The notes under the pieces are model-generated. The model saw nothing but the letters and a program-made list of their open reading frames with translations. It was not told where the DNA came from and made no database searches. Source: Pseudomonas sp. H1h (GTDB taxonomy: Bacteria > Pseudomonadota > Gammaproteobacteria > Pseudomonadales > Pseudomonadaceae). From it: a DNA stretch of 64,000 nt. The DNA is taken from contig NZ_AYMJ01000005.1 in NCBI RefSeq assembly GCF_000633255.1, positions 124,001 to 188,000 on the forward strand, read 5' to 3'. This document shows, piece after piece, positions 1-13,130 of the stretch. The position numbers and the translations under genes were made by a program. Numbering within the stretch: the stretch's first letter is position 1; every line of letters begins with the position of its first letter.

Positions 1-1101
1 ACTGGCCTTTGACGTGTGGGCGCAGCGCGGTCAAAACCTTTTCCAAGGCATCCGGAGTGTGAGCGTAATCGACCACCACCAGCGGCTGAGTACCGCCACC
101 CAGACGCTGCATGCGTCCGGCCGGGCCTTCGAGTTTCGGCAGCACCTTGAGAATTTCATCGAGGGCATAGTCCAAGCCGAGCAAGGCGCCAACGGCTGCC
201 AGCACGTTGCTCAAATTGAAACGCCCCAGCAGCGTGCTGCGCAGATGGTGCTCGCCCTGCGGCGTCACCAGCGTGGCGCGCACGCCGTGGTCATCGAACT
301 GCGCTTCACGGCAATACAGATAGGCGCTGCTGTCGAGCAGGCTATAGCTGATCAAACGCGACTCACGTTTTTCAGCGGCCAGTTGCCGGCCGAAATCGTC
401 GTCGAGGTTGACCACACGGCACTTCAAATCATTCCAGGCGAACAGCTTGGCCTTGGCCTCGGCGTACGCCTCCATGGTGCCGTGATAATCCAGGTGATCG
501 CGGGACAGGTTGGTCATCACCGCCACGTCGAACGCCAACGCGGTGACCCGGCCCTGATCCAGACCGTGGGACGAGACTTCCATGGCCACGGCTTTGGCCC
601 CGGCCTTTTTCAGGTCGGCCAGTGTCGCTTGCATGGCAATCGGGTTCGGCGTGGTGTGCAGGCCGCTTTCCAGCGCGCCATAGAAGCCGGAGCCCAGAGT
701 ACCGACGATGCCGCAATGTTGCCCAAGCAGATCAAGTGCCTGCGCGACCAGTTGGGTCACGCTGGTTTTGCCGTTGGTGCCCGTGACGCCAACCAGATTC
801 ACGTGACGACTCGGCTCGCCATAAAAACGCCCGGCGATATCGGACAGCTGTGCAGCCAGGCCTTTGACCGGAATCAACGGCACTTCGGTGATTGGCAGCA
901 CGGTGGCGCCTTCCACTTCATAAGCAACCGCCGCCGCGCCGCGCTGCAAGGCATCGGCGATGTGCGCACGGCCATCGAACTTGCCGCCCGGCACGGCGAG
1001 GAACAAATCACCCGCACGTACGTTGCGACTGTCCAGCGCCAACTCGCGGATCAACAGATCGTGGCCGGCATGAGGGAATATCTTGTTCAGACTCAGAGAC
1101 A

Positions 1102-1102
<1 letters not shown>
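1..1102 (-). CDS. murE: UDP-MurNAc-tripeptide synthetase MurE (partial, C-terminus beyond window)
   Basis: Cytoplasmic Mur ligase that adds the third stem-peptide residue (meso-diaminopimelate in Gram-negatives) to UDP-MurNAc-L-Ala-D-Glu using ATP. The reading begins MSLSLNKIFPHAG and contains the Mur-ligase P-loop GVTGTNGKTS and the VVVDYAHTPDALEKVL segment just before the window edge. About 367 residues are present; the family is usually near 487, so the C-terminal domain, including the DNPR motif that selects diaminopimelate, lies outside. Its ATG shares one base with the ftsI stop (TGATG), so it is translationally coupled in the mraZ-rsmH-ftsL-ftsI-murE operon. Product is secure from sequence and position. 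Confidence 0.95.
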
Positions 1103-3130
<2,028 letters not shown>

Positions 3131-3134
<4 letters not shown>

Positions 3135-4078
3135 CGCAACTTCTCCGCAACACGCATGACAGCGCTACGGGAACGTGGGTTGGCTTTGAGTTCGGCGTCG
3201 GAGGCCGTCTGCGCTTTGCCATGGATTTTGATTTTCGGTTCGAACGCGACATGGCGAACCGGCAGGTTGCGCGGCAGGTTGTCGGCTTCGCCTTTCACCA
3301 GCTTGCGCATGAACAGTTTGACGATGCGATCTTCCAGCGAGTGGAAGCTGATGACGACCAGGCGGCCGCCCACTTCCAGCGCATCCAGCGCGGCTTCGAG
3401 GCCGGTTTCCAGATCGCCCAGTTCGTTGTTGACGTGAATGCGCAACCCCTGGAACGCACGGGTAGCCGGGTTCTTGCCCTTCTCCCACGCCGGGTTGGCG
3501 ACTTTCAACACTTCGGCCAGATCGGCGGTACGCTCGAACGGCTTGATGTCGCGGCGCTCGGCCACGGCACGGGCCATGCGACCGGAGAAACGTTCTTCGC
3601 CGTATTCCTTGAACACCCGGGTGATTTCTTCCACCGGCGCGGTGTTGACGAATTCGGCGGCGCTGATGCCACGGGACGGGTCCATGCGCATGTCCAGCGG
3701 GCCGTCGTTAAGGAAGCTGAAGCCACGTTCGGCGTCGTCAAGCTGCGGCGAAGACACGCCGAGGTCGAGCAGGATACCGCTGACCTTGCCGGCCAGACCG
3801 CGCTCGGCGACTTCCGACCCCAGCTCGGCAAAGCTGCGCTGCACAACGACAAAGCGGCCGTCTTCGGCCGCTAGCGTTTGCCCGGTGGCAATCGCTTGTG
3901 GATCTTTGTCGAACCCGATGAGTCGACCGTCCGTCCCCAGTTGACTGAGGATCAACCGGCTGTGTCCGCCGCGACCGAACGTACCGTCCAGATAGCAGCC
4001 ATCAGGACGTACGGCGAGAGCCTCGACGGCTTCGTCAAGCAGTACGGTGATGTGGTTAAAGCCGCTATCAATAGTCAC
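3131..4078 (-). CDS. rsmH: 16S rRNA (cytosine-1402-N4)-methyltransferase RsmH
   Basis: SAM-dependent enzyme that N4-methylates C1402 in the decoding centre of 16S rRNA (formerly MraW). The 315-aa product starts near [13 protein letters not shown] and carries the SAM-binding loop GTFGRGGHS, the [12 protein letters not shown] stretch, DMRMDP, NELGDLE and FHSLEDR, all diagnostic for RsmH. Length is normal. It is second in the mra operon, overlapping mraZ and ftsL by 4 bp each. Confidence 0.97.
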
Positions 4079-4530
4079 AGGATCAAATCACGCAGTTCGT
4101 CAGGCATGGCGCCCGGTTGTTGAATAGCAGCAAGGTCAGCGGCAGATACCGCGTTCCATGCATCCTCGTCCCACAGTTGGAACTTGTTCAGTTGGCCTAC
4201 CAGCATCGCGCGCTTATCAAGCTTGGCGTATTCGCGCAGACGCGGTGGAACCAGAAAACGACCACTGCCATCGAGTTCGAGGTCGACGGCATTACCAATC
4301 AATAAACGTTGCAGGCGACGGTTCTCTTCGCGAAGCGAAGGGAGTGCGCGCAACTTGGTTTCAATAATTTCCCACTCGTCGAGCGGGTAGACACACAGGC
4401 ACGGATCAACGGCATCAATGGTCACGATCAACTGGCCGGAACTACGCGAAACGAGCTCGTCACGGTACCGGCTCGGCATGGCGAGACGGCCCTTTGCATC
4501 GAGACTGATAGCGTTAGCTCCGCGAAACAC
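4075..4530 (-). CDS. mraZ: Transcriptional regulator MraZ
   Basis: DNA-binding protein of 151 aa made of two AbrB/SpoVT-like halves, each with the DxKGR-type signature (first half [17 protein letters not shown], second half [16 protein letters not shown]). MraZ forms a ring-like oligomer that binds tandem short repeats upstream of its own gene and regulates the mra/dcw division operon. Matching repeats are present just upstream (see 4572-4598). First gene of the operon; stop overlaps rsmH by 4 bp. Confidence 0.96.
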   Translation of the reverse strand: MFRGANAISLDAKGRLAMPSRYRDELVSRSSGQLIVTIDAVDPCLCVYPLDEWEIIETKLRALPSLREENRRLQRLLIGNAVDLELDGSGRFLVPPRLREYAKLDKRAMLVGQLNKFQLWDEDAWNAVSAADLAAIQQPGAMPDELRDLIL

Positions 4531-4571
4531 GTCAGCGTTTCTCCAATTTTTATCGTTTTGAGCTCAAAAAA

Positions 4572-4598
4572 CCCACTTCATGCCACTTTCCGCCACTT
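4572..4598 (-). promoter_or_regulatory. MraZ-binding direct repeats (three boxes)
   Basis: On the minus strand three copies of AAGTGGN occur at exact 10-bp period (plus-strand 4592-4598, 4582-4588, 4572-4578 read as GCCACTT, GCCACTT, CCCACTT). Known MraZ boxes are GTGG-type pentamers spaced one helical turn apart, so array, spacing and place all fit. The boxes start within about 10 bp of the expected transcription start of the promoter at 4605-4634, a position suited to autorepression. Confidence 0.8.
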
Positions 4599-4604
4599 GC
4601 GCAC

Positions 4605-4634
4605 ACTATAGGAATGCGCCCACCACACCGTCAA
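4605..4634 (-). promoter_or_regulatory. Sigma-70-type promoter of the mraZ operon
   Basis: Reading the minus strand, a -35 hexamer TTGACG (4634-4629) is followed after 18 bp by a -10 hexamer TATAGT (4610-4605). Transcription would start near 4598, at the edge of the MraZ boxes and about 70 nt before the mraZ ATG. Seen by eye; not experimentally supported. Confidence 0.65.
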
Positions 4635-4639
4635 GGCGC

Positions 4640-4930
4640 GGATTAAAGGAAAACCCTTACAGAACGGAGATTTAGGAGCTTAAAAGGAGGGGTAACGAGA
4701 ATCTGACGGATACTTCCGACCAATAACCTGATGCAGCACGGATAGCTGCGCTCGAAAGTTAAAGTAATTTGTTAAGAGTAAGATTTTTTCGGTATTACAA
4801 AAGCGCTTCTGCTGTTGATTGAAGCAAGGTGGGAAATGGCTATTACTGCATTTGCCGCTGCCGAACTTTAGCGCAGGCCTGCCGATAATACACAGCCCTG
4901 ATGCCTTTGATTCAAGCAGGGAAAGAAAAA
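4640..4930. other. Non-coding spacer between the mra promoter and rnpB
   Basis: About 290 bases more AT-rich than the flanking genes and without a convincing reading frame. The end next to rnpB holds the T-rich run (minus strand CTTTTTCTTTC just past the RNA 3' end) that probably releases the RNase P transcript. I see no other clear element, though upstream activating sequences of the mra promoter could lie here. Confidence 0.5.
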
Positions 4931-5290
4931 GGTGGAGAGTCGATCTGTAAGCCGGGTTCTGTCTTGAACAGTCATTCGTCTACGATGGCCATCACTGGAC
5001 ATCTTTAGCAACCTACCCGGTCCCAGCGCGGGCCACGCCTTGGGACCCTATTTGGTCTTGCTCCAAGTGGGGTTTACCTAGCCACGAACTGTTGCCAGAC
5101 GTGCGGTGCGCTCTTACCGCACCTTTTCACCCTTACCGGCGCCGAAGCGCTTAGGCGGTTATTTTCTGTGGCACTTTCCGTAGGCTCACGCCTCCCAGGC
5201 ATTACCTGGCACTTCGCCCTATGGAGCCCGGACTTTCCTCCCCCCCCTAATTTTCATAGAGGGCAGCGACTGTCCGATCGACTCTCCGCC
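4931..5290 (-). ncRNA. rnpB: RNase P RNA (class A)
   Basis: Catalytic RNA of ribonuclease P, which matures tRNA 5' ends together with the RnpA protein. Read on the minus strand it shows the universal P4 halves: GAGGAAAGUCCGGGC (plus 5226-5240) and ACAGAACCCGGCUUACAG (plus 4945-4962). The 5' GGCGGAGAGUCGAUCG and 3' CGACUCUCCACC ends pair to form P1. Length about 360 nt fits bacterial type A. A T-run follows the 3' end. Reading frames drawn across it are spurious. Confidence 0.96.
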
Positions 5291-5294
5291 GCGC

Positions 5295-5323
5295 AGGTTA
5301 ACGGCAGAGCGCCCGAAGAACAA
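5295..5323 (-). promoter_or_regulatory. Promoter of rnpB
   Basis: Minus strand: TTGTTC (5323-5318), 17 bp, TAACCT (5300-5295). The start would fall near 5288-5290, at the predicted 5' end of RNase P RNA, which supports the call. It lies between the RNA and the 3' end of rsmI. Confidence 0.55.
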
Positions 5324-5358
5324 GCGCTAATAGCCGCGAAACCTGTCTGCGCGACGGG

Positions 5359-6264
5359 TTACTCGCCCTTCTGCTGGTCCAGCGCAACCTGATACAGCAC
5401 GTTTTTGCGCTCACCGGTGATTTGCGCGGCGAGCGCCGCTGCACGCTTGAGCGGCATCTCTTCCAGCAACAGATTGAGGATGCGCATCGCCTCGCTGCTG
5501 ACGGCGTCTTCGGACTCCGGCGCCGACCATCCCGCCACCAGCACCACACACTCGCCACGCTGCTGATTACTGTCGGACTCCACAAATGCCCGCAGCTCGG
5601 CCAACGGCAACCCCTTAAGCGTTTCGAAGGTCTTGGTGATTTCCCGGGCCAGCAAGGCCTGACGCTCGCCACCGAACACCGCTTCCATATCCTGCAGGCA
5701 TTCGAGAATGCGATGCGGAGCCTCGTAGAAAATCAGCGTGCGCGGCTCTTCTTTAACCGCCTCCAGGCGCGCCTTGCGCCCCACCGACTTGGCCGGCAGA
5801 AACCCTTCAAAAATGAAGCGATCCGATGGCAGCCCCGCCGCCGACAGCGCCGCGATCAACGCGCAGGCACCTGGCACCGGCACCACATTGATCCCCGCCG
5901 CCCGCGCCTGACGCACCAGGTGATACCCCGGATCGGAAATCAGCGGCGTACCGGCATCGGAAATCAGCGCGACGTTATCACCCGCCAGCAAACGGATAAT
6001 AAAGCGGCTACCTTCATCTCGTTCGTTGTGTTCATGGCACGCTGCCAATGGCGTGGCAATGCCGAAGTGCTGCATCAACCGCGCCGAGTGGCGCGTGTCC
6101 TCAGCGGCGATCAATGCCACTTCACGCAGGATTTTCAGGGCCCGGGCGCTGATGTCGTCCAGGTTGCCGATGGGCGTCGCCACCACATAAAGCGAGCCAG
6201 CAGCGGAATTCAAAGGACCTGGAGCAGTCAAAGCGCACACCTCATGATCGGTAAAAGTCGGCAT
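5359..6264 (-). CDS. rsmI: 16S rRNA (cytidine-1402-2'-O)-methyltransferase RsmI
   Basis: SAM-dependent tetrapyrrole-methylase-fold enzyme that 2'-O-methylates C1402, the same nucleotide modified by RsmH. Motifs include VVATPIGNLDDIS near the N-terminus, AAEDTRHSARLM, LISDAGTPLISDPG and EGFLP. The listed ATG gives 301 aa. A TTG at 6231 (reading L/M-TAPGPLNS) has a better-placed GAGG 8 nt upstream and would give a more typical start. Divergent from lpoA and upstream of rnpB, a conserved arrangement in gammaproteobacteria. Confidence 0.94.
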   Translation of the reverse strand: MPTFTDHEVCALTAPGPLNSAAGSLYVVATPIGNLDDISARALKILREVALIAAEDTRHSARLMQHFGIATPLAACHEHNERDEGSRFIIRLLAGDNVALISDAGTPLISDPGYHLVRQARAAGINVVPVPGACALIAALSAAGLPSDRFIFEGFLPAKSVGRKARLEAVKEEPRTLIFYEAPHRILECLQDMEAVFGGERQALLAREITKTFETLKGLPLAELRAFVESDSNQQRGECVVLVAGWSAPESEDAVSSEAMRILNLLLEEMPLKRAAALAAQITGERKNVLYQVALDQQKGE

Positions 6265-6441
6265 TGTAACGCGTCACGAGGCTTGCGATGCTTTCCGGAC
6301 AACGCCGGTTTTGCGCGTCTTTGTGCAACGCCGCAACATTTGCTTCAGCTAAATTGACGGTTTCACGCCAGTAACATCGCGCCCCGGCCAGCGCTTGGGT
6401 ACAATTCCACGCTAATTTGATCGAGTATCAGGAACACTTAC

Positions 6442-8252
6442 ATGATCGCTTGCCTGCGGCTGTTCACTGCCCTCTGCCTCGCTGCCTTGCTGGCGGCCTG
6501 CGCCAGCTCTCCCTCTTCCAGCCTTGGCGAACTTCCACGGACCCCGGATGCCAGCATCGAGCAACTGCTCGAACAGGCTACCCAGGCCAAGACCCCGGAA
6601 AAAGCGGCCCTGCTACGCCTGAGCGCGGCAGACCTGGCTTATCGCCAGGGCAACGCCGGCCAGTCCGCGCAGATCCTGCAACAAGTGCCAATGGAGCAAC
6701 TGAAGCCGGGCCAGCAGATCTTTGCCAGCACCCTGTCCGCCGAACTGGCCATGACCCGCAACCAGCCGAAAGCTGCGCTGACCGCTCTGAGCCATCCTAG
6801 CCTGCAACATCTGAGCGAGATGCCAGAAGACCAGCAGGTGCGTACCGGCACCGTGCACGCCCGCGCCCTGGAAGCCGACGGTCAGACCCTGGCTGCCGCT
6901 CGCGAACGCATCTTCATTGCACCGATGCTCAAAGGTGAAGCTGCCAGCAAGAACCACGAAGCGATCTGGACCCTGATCGCCTCGCTGCCGACTGATCAAC
7001 TGCAACCCAACACCTCCGACGATCTCGGGGGCTGGATGGGCCTGGCTCTGGCAGTCAAAACCGCCGGCACCCTGGAGCAGCAGCAAGCCGCGATCGATGC
7101 CTGGCGCGCGCAGAATCCAAAGCACCCGGCCGCGATCAACCTGCCGTTGCCGCTGACCAAACTCAAGGAGCTGGCCAGCCAGCCCCTGAGCAAGATCGCG
7201 CTGCTGCTGCCGCAGGACGGCCCTCTGGCTGCCGTCGGCAAGGCACTGCGTGAAGGTTTCATGGCGGCGCACTACCAGGCCCAGCAAGCCGGACAGAAGC
7301 CACCAGCCATCGAGTTCTATGACAGCTCGAAACTGACTTCGATGGACGAGTTCTACCGCAAGGCCCAGGCCGACGGCGTGCAACTGGTGGTCGGACCGCT
7401 GGAGAAGCCACTGGTCAAACAACTGAGCACTCGCCCGCAACTGCCGATCACCACCCTCGCGCTGAACTACAGCGAAGGCGATCAAGGCCCGGCGCAACTG
7501 TTCCAGTTCGGTCTGGCCGCTGAAGACGAAGCCCGCGAAGTCTCGCGCCGTGCCCGTGCCGACGGCCTGCATCGCGCCGCAATCATGGTGCCGAAAGGCG
7601 AATGGGGCGAGCGCGTACTGCGAGCGTTCAGCCAGGACTGGCAGGCCAACGGCGGCAGCATCGTCGCCACCGAACGCGTTGATCAGCCAGTGCAACTGGC
7701 TCAGCAGATCGCCGACATGTTCCAGCTGCGTCAAAGCGAAGCCCGCGCCAAGAGCCTGCAGAACGCTGCCGGCACCAACGTCGCTGCACAGCCTTCGCGT
7801 CGTCAGGACATCGAATTCATCTTCCTCGCCGCCACCCCGCAACAGGCGCAGCAGATCAAGCCGACCCTGAACTTCCAGTACGCCGGTGACGTTCCGGTCT
7901 ACGCCACCTCTCACGTCTACAGCGCCAGCGGCGACGTGAATCAGTACAACGACATGAACGGCATTCGCTTCTGCGAAACTCCGTGGCTGCTGGAGACCAG
8001 CGATCCGCTGCGTCAGCAAGTGGTCGCACAGTGGCCGCAAGCTGCCGGCAGCCTCGGCCGCCTGTACGCGATGGGCGTGGATGCCTATCGCCTGGCGCCG
8101 CGCCTGGGTCAACTCAAAGCCCTGCCGGACAGCCGTATCGAAGGCGAATCGGGCAGCCTCGGCATGACCCAGACTCAGCGCGTTGTGCGCCAGCTGCCTT
8201 GGGCGCAGTTCGTCAGCGGTCAGGTTCAGCGCCTGCCGGACACCCCGCGCTG

Positions 8253-8253
<1 letters not shown>
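6442..8253 (+). CDS. lpoA: Penicillin-binding protein activator LpoA-type lipoprotein
   Basis: Outer-membrane lipoprotein expected to activate the class A penicillin-binding protein PBP1a from outside the sacculus. The 603-aa product has a lipoprotein signal with lipid-attachment Cys20 (LAALLAAC), an N-terminal helical TPR-like half and a C-terminal periplasmic-binding-protein-like half beginning about residue 250 (IALLLPQDGPLAAVGKALREG). Size matches LppC/YraM. It is first of a run with yraN, the SIS-domain gene and dolP, a very conserved order; its TGA shares bases with the yraN ATG. Confidence 0.9.
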
Positions 8254-9888
<1,635 letters not shown>

Positions 9889-9904
9889 CGCCCAACACGC
9901 AGAC

Positions 9905-9938
9905 ACAAAAAAGGCGACCCATCCGGATCGCCTTTTTT
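9905..9938. terminator. Bidirectional intrinsic terminator between dolP and sspB
   Basis: Hairpin AAGGCGA...TCGCCTT (9910-9934) flanked by an A-run on the left and a T-run on the right, so it can stop dolP transcription rightward and sspB leftward. Confidence 0.85.
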
Positions 9939-9939
9939 A

Positions 9940-10353
9940 TTACTTCACCACTTTCAGGCTTGGCCGGCCACTCGGGCGCGGCGGCTCGCTGTCCGGCGGC
10001 GGCAAATCGTCATCCGGCTCGATATCGTCTTCGTCATCCATCGGCGACTCGAGATCGAACACCATGCCCTGACCGTTCTCCCGGGCGTAGATACCCAAGA
10101 TCGCACTGATCGGCACGTACAGGCTGTGCGGGACACCACCGAAGCGACCTTCAAAGGTCACCACGTCGTTGTCCATGTGCAGATGCCGCACGGCGCTGGG
10201 CGAGATATTCAGGACAATCTGCCCGTCACTGGCGAAACCCTGCGGCACTTGCACCGCCGGGTATTCAGAATTGACCAGCATGTGCGGGGTGCAATCGTTA
10301 TCCACAATCCACTCGTAGAGCGCGCGGACCAGATAAGGTCGACTGGAGTTCAT
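9940..10353 (-). CDS. sspB: ClpXP adaptor SspB
   Basis: Adaptor that binds ssrA-tagged peptides and delivers them to the ClpXP protease. The 137-aa product has the conserved N-terminal dimer/peptide-binding domain (starts MNSSRPYLVRALYEWIVDN), an acidic flexible linker, and the C-terminal ClpX-docking tail RPSLKVVK, the same type of XB motif as E. coli. It follows sspA by 16 bp in the same operon. Confidence 0.96.
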   Translation of the reverse strand: MNSSRPYLVRALYEWIVDNDCTPHMLVNSEYPAVQVPQGFASDGQIVLNISPSAVRHLHMDNDVVTFEGRFGGVPHSLYVPISAILGIYARENGQGMVFDLESPMDDEDDIEPDDDLPPPDSEPPRPSGRPSLKVVK

Positions 10354-10369
10354 AGCGGCTCCTTAAGCC

Positions 10370-10987
10370 TTAGCGCATATCGCGTTCGACACCAGACAGA
10401 CTCGCCTGGAAAGCCTCACGCGCAAACGAGCGCTCCATATAATCAAGCAGCGGCTTGGCCGGCCGCGGCAGTTCAATACCCAGAATCGGCAAACGCCAGA
10501 GTATTGGCAATAGGCAGCAATCCACCAGACTTTGTTCCTCACTGAGGAAAAACGGCTTGTCGGCAAACAGCGGCGACACGCCCGTCAGGCTTTCACGCAA
10601 TTCCTTGCGCGCCACGACACGCGCGGCCTCCTTGCTTTTCGGATCCAGAATCAGATCCACAAGACCACACCAGTCGCGCTGAATACGGTGAATCAGCAGA
10701 CGGCTGTTGGCACGCGCCACCGGGTAAACCGGCATCAGTGGCGGATGCGGGTAACGCTCATCCAGATATTCCATCACCACGGTCGACTCCCACAACGCCA
10801 GGTCGCGATCGACCAGCGTCGGGAGACTGCCGTAAGGGTTCACCTCAATCAGTTTAGGCGGCTGGCGACCAGCTTCCACGTAAATGATTTCGGCGCTGAC
10901 ACCCTTCTCTGCAAGCACGATGCGCACTCGGTGGGAATAGTGGTCGGCGGGGTCGGAGTAACAGGCCAACCGATTGGTCACGCCCAT
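10370..10987 (-). CDS. sspA: Stringent starvation protein A
   Basis: RNA-polymerase-associated protein with a glutathione-S-transferase fold (205 aa), thioredoxin-like N-terminal half ([22 protein letters not shown]) and helical C-terminal half. SspA influences acid resistance and virulence gene transcription in enterics and Pseudomonas and is not an active GST. Upstream of sspB; separated from petC by a very strong terminator. Confidence 0.95.
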   Translation of the reverse strand: MGVTNRLACYSDPADHYSHRVRIVLAEKGVSAEIIYVEAGRQPPKLIEVNPYGSLPTLVDRDLALWESTVVMEYLDERYPHPPLMPVYPVARANSRLLIHRIQRDWCGLVDLILDPKSKEAARVVARKELRESLTGVSPLFADKPFFLSEEQSLVDCCLLPILWRLPILGIELPRPAKPLLDYMERSFAREAFQASLSGVERDMR

Positions 10988-11023
10988 GGCGATCCTCCTC
11001 GCTTGTTGAAATTATCGGAACCG

Positions 11024-11109
11024 GAAAAACGCGCGCGCCCAGAGGGCGCCTCCCGCAACACCTGGCTGACCAGACGTTGCGTTATCGGAGGCGCCCTTGG
11101 GCGCGCGCG
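11024..11109 (-). terminator. Very GC-rich intrinsic terminator after petC
   Basis: Arms 11030-11053 and 11087-11109 pair along about 22 bp (GGGCGCGCGCG type base), with inner pairs CGCAAC/GTTGCG and an apical CTGG-CTGA-CCAG. Read on the minus strand the stem is followed immediately by TTTTT (11029-11025). It separates petABC from sspAB. See findings for its unusual size. Confidence 0.85.
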
Positions 11110-11133
11110 ATTAACAGCAATGCTTGAAGCGTA

Positions 11134-11916
11134 TCAGTGCACGTCTTTCCAGTATTCACGCTTGAGCAGGTAGGCGAACACAAAGAAGAACGCCAGGTAC
11201 AGCAAGACGTAAGTACCGATGCGCTGATGTTGCAGCTTAACCGGGTTAGCCGAGTAAGCCAGGAAGGTTACCAGATTCTTGACCTTCTCATCGAACTGCT
11301 CTTCGTTCAGAGCACCGGTTTTCGGCACGATGGTCAACTGATCGCACGCTTCATGGGTCAGCGGCGTACCGGTCAGCGGATCATATTGCTTCTTGCCGTC
11401 TTCGACGATCTGTACCTGTTTGCAGCCAACCACCTGGCGACCTTGCAGGCCGACCAGCACGTTAGGCATGCCGACGTTCGGGAAGACCTTGTTGTTCACG
11501 CCCCATGGGCGTGCAGGATCTTCGTAGAACGAGCGCAGGTAACCGTAGAGCCAGTCAGTGCCGCGCACACGCGCCACCAGGGTCAGGTCCGGCGGCGCAG
11601 CACCGAACCAGGTCTTGGCGTCCGCCGGCTGCATGCCGATGTTCATGTGGTCGCCAATCTTGGCACCGGTGAACACCAGTTTATCGAGCATCATTTCGTG
11701 GGGGACGCCGAGGTCATCGGCAACCCGCTCGTAACGCTGGAACTTGGCACTGTGGCAACCCATGCAATAGTTGGCAAAGGTACGCGCACCATCTTGCAGG
11801 GCAGCCTTGTCGGACACGTCGATATCGACTTTTTCCAGCTCCGGACCACCGTGTTCGGCGGCGAAAGACAGCACAGGCAAAGCAGCAAAAATCAGAGCAA
11901 AAAATAACTTTTTCAT
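11134..11916 (-). CDS. petC: Cytochrome c1 of the bc1 complex
   Basis: Haem-c subunit of ubiquinol-cytochrome c reductase, passing electrons from the Rieske centre to periplasmic cytochrome c. The 260-aa product has a Sec signal (about residues 1-19), the CMGCH haem-attachment motif at 51-55, a distal Met region (NIGMQPADAKTWFG) and a C-terminal membrane anchor ending LLKREYWKD. Last gene of petABC; ATG overlaps the petB stop. Confidence 0.97.
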   Translation of the reverse strand: MKKLFFALIFAALPVLSFAAEHGGPELEKVDIDVSDKAALQDGARTFANYCMGCHSAKFQRYERVADDLGVPHEMMLDKLVFTGAKIGDHMNIGMQPADAKTWFGAAPPDLTLVARVRGTDWLYGYLRSFYEDPARPWGVNNKVFPNVGMPNVLVGLQGRQVVGCKQVQIVEDGKKQYDPLTGTPLTHEACDQLTIVPKTGALNEEQFDEKVKNLVTFLAYSANPVKLQHQRIGTYVLLYLAFFFVFAYLLKREYWKDVH

Positions 11917-13130
11917 CAGCCAGTCACCCTTTCCGGAACCGGTTTGGTCTTCTCGAGCCTGGTGTAGAACGGCATCAGAATGAAGTAGGCGAAGTACAGG
12001 AAGGTGCAGATCTGCGACACCAACGTACGCTCCGGAGTCGGGGCCAGTACGCCCAGAATGCCGAGGATCACGAACGCGATGCAGAACACCACCAGCCAGA
12101 TTTTGCTCATCCAGCCCTTGTAGCGCATCGATTTGACCGGACTGCGATCAAGCCATGGCAGCACGAACAGCAGAGCAATCGAGGCTCCCATGGCGATAAC
12201 GCCCATGAGTTTGTCCGGGATCGCACGCAAGATCGCGTAGAACGGCGTGAAGTACCAGACCGGCGCAATGTGCTCAGGCGTCTTGAACGGGTTGGCTTGC
12301 TCGAAGTTCGGTTTTTCGAGGAAGTAGCCGCCCATTTCAGGGAAGAAGAACACGATGAAGCAGAAGATGAACAGGAAGACCACCACGCCGACGATGTCTT
12401 TCACGGTGTAGTACGGGTGGAAGGCAATGCCGTCCAGCGGAATACCGTTTTCGTCTTTATGCTTCTTGATGTCGACGCCGTCAGGGTTGTTCGAACCGAC
12501 TTCGTGCAGCGCCAGAATGTGCAGCACCACCAGACCGAGAATCACGATCGGCAGGGCTACCACGTGCAGGGCGAAGAAGCGGTTGAGGGTGATCCCGGAG
12601 ATCAGGTAGTCACCACGAATCCACTGGGTCAGGTCGTTACCGATGACCGGAATCGCACCGAACAGCGAGATGATCACCTGGGCACCCCAGTAGGACATCT
12701 GGCCCCACGGCAGCAGGTAACCCATGAATGCTTCAGCCATCAGCGCGAGGTAGATCAGCATGCCGAAGACCCACACCAGCTCACGAGGCTTCTGGTACGA
12801 ACCGTAGAGCAGACCACGGAACATGTGCAGATAAACCACGATGAAGAACGCCGAAGCGCCGGTGGAGTGCAACAGACGCAGGATCGAGCCGTACTCGACA
12901 TCGCGCATGATGTATTCAACGGAAGCAAATGCCTCTTCTGCCGACGGGGTGTAGCTCATCGTCAGCCAGACACCGGTGACGATCTGGTTGACCAGCACCA
13001 GCAGCGCCAACGAACCGAAGAAATAGAAGAAGTTGAAGTTTTTTGGAGCGTAATACTTGCTGAGATGGTCTTCCCACATTTTGGTGGCGGGGAAGCGTGC
13101 ATCAACCCAATCCATGAACTTGCTCATCAC
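11916..13130 (-). CDS. petB: Cytochrome b of the bc1 complex
   Basis: Integral membrane subunit (404 aa, eight predicted helices) that carries both b haems and the Qo and Qi quinone sites. Haem ligands are visible as H88/H102 and H189/H204; the Qo motif is PVWY at 290-293 instead of the mitochondrial PEWY, a variant known in beta- and gammaproteobacteria. Overlaps petA by 4 bp and abuts petC. Confidence 0.97.
   Translation of the reverse strand: MMSKFMDWVDARFPATKMWEDHLSKYYAPKNFNFFYFFGSLALLVLVNQIVTGVWLTMSYTPSAEEAFASVEYIMRDVEYGSILRLLHSTGASAFFIVVYLHMFRGLLYGSYQKPRELVWVFGMLIYLALMAEAFMGYLLPWGQMSYWGAQVIISLFGAIPVIGNDLTQWIRGDYLISGITLNRFFALHVVALPIVILGLVVLHILALHEVGSNNPDGVDIKKHKDENGIPLDGIAFHPYYTVKDIVGVVVFLFIFCFIVFFFPEMGGYFLEKPNFEQANPFKTPEHIAPVWYFTPFYAILRAIPDKLMGVIAMGASIALLFVLPWLDRSPVKSMRYKGWMSKIWLVVFCIAFVILGILGVLAPTPERTLVSQICTFLYFAYFILMPFYTRLEKTKPVPERVTG

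Noticed and set aside
5168..5672. Short frames over rnpB and rsmI
   Set aside because: The first lies within RNase P RNA; the second is a frame-shifted shadow of rsmI.
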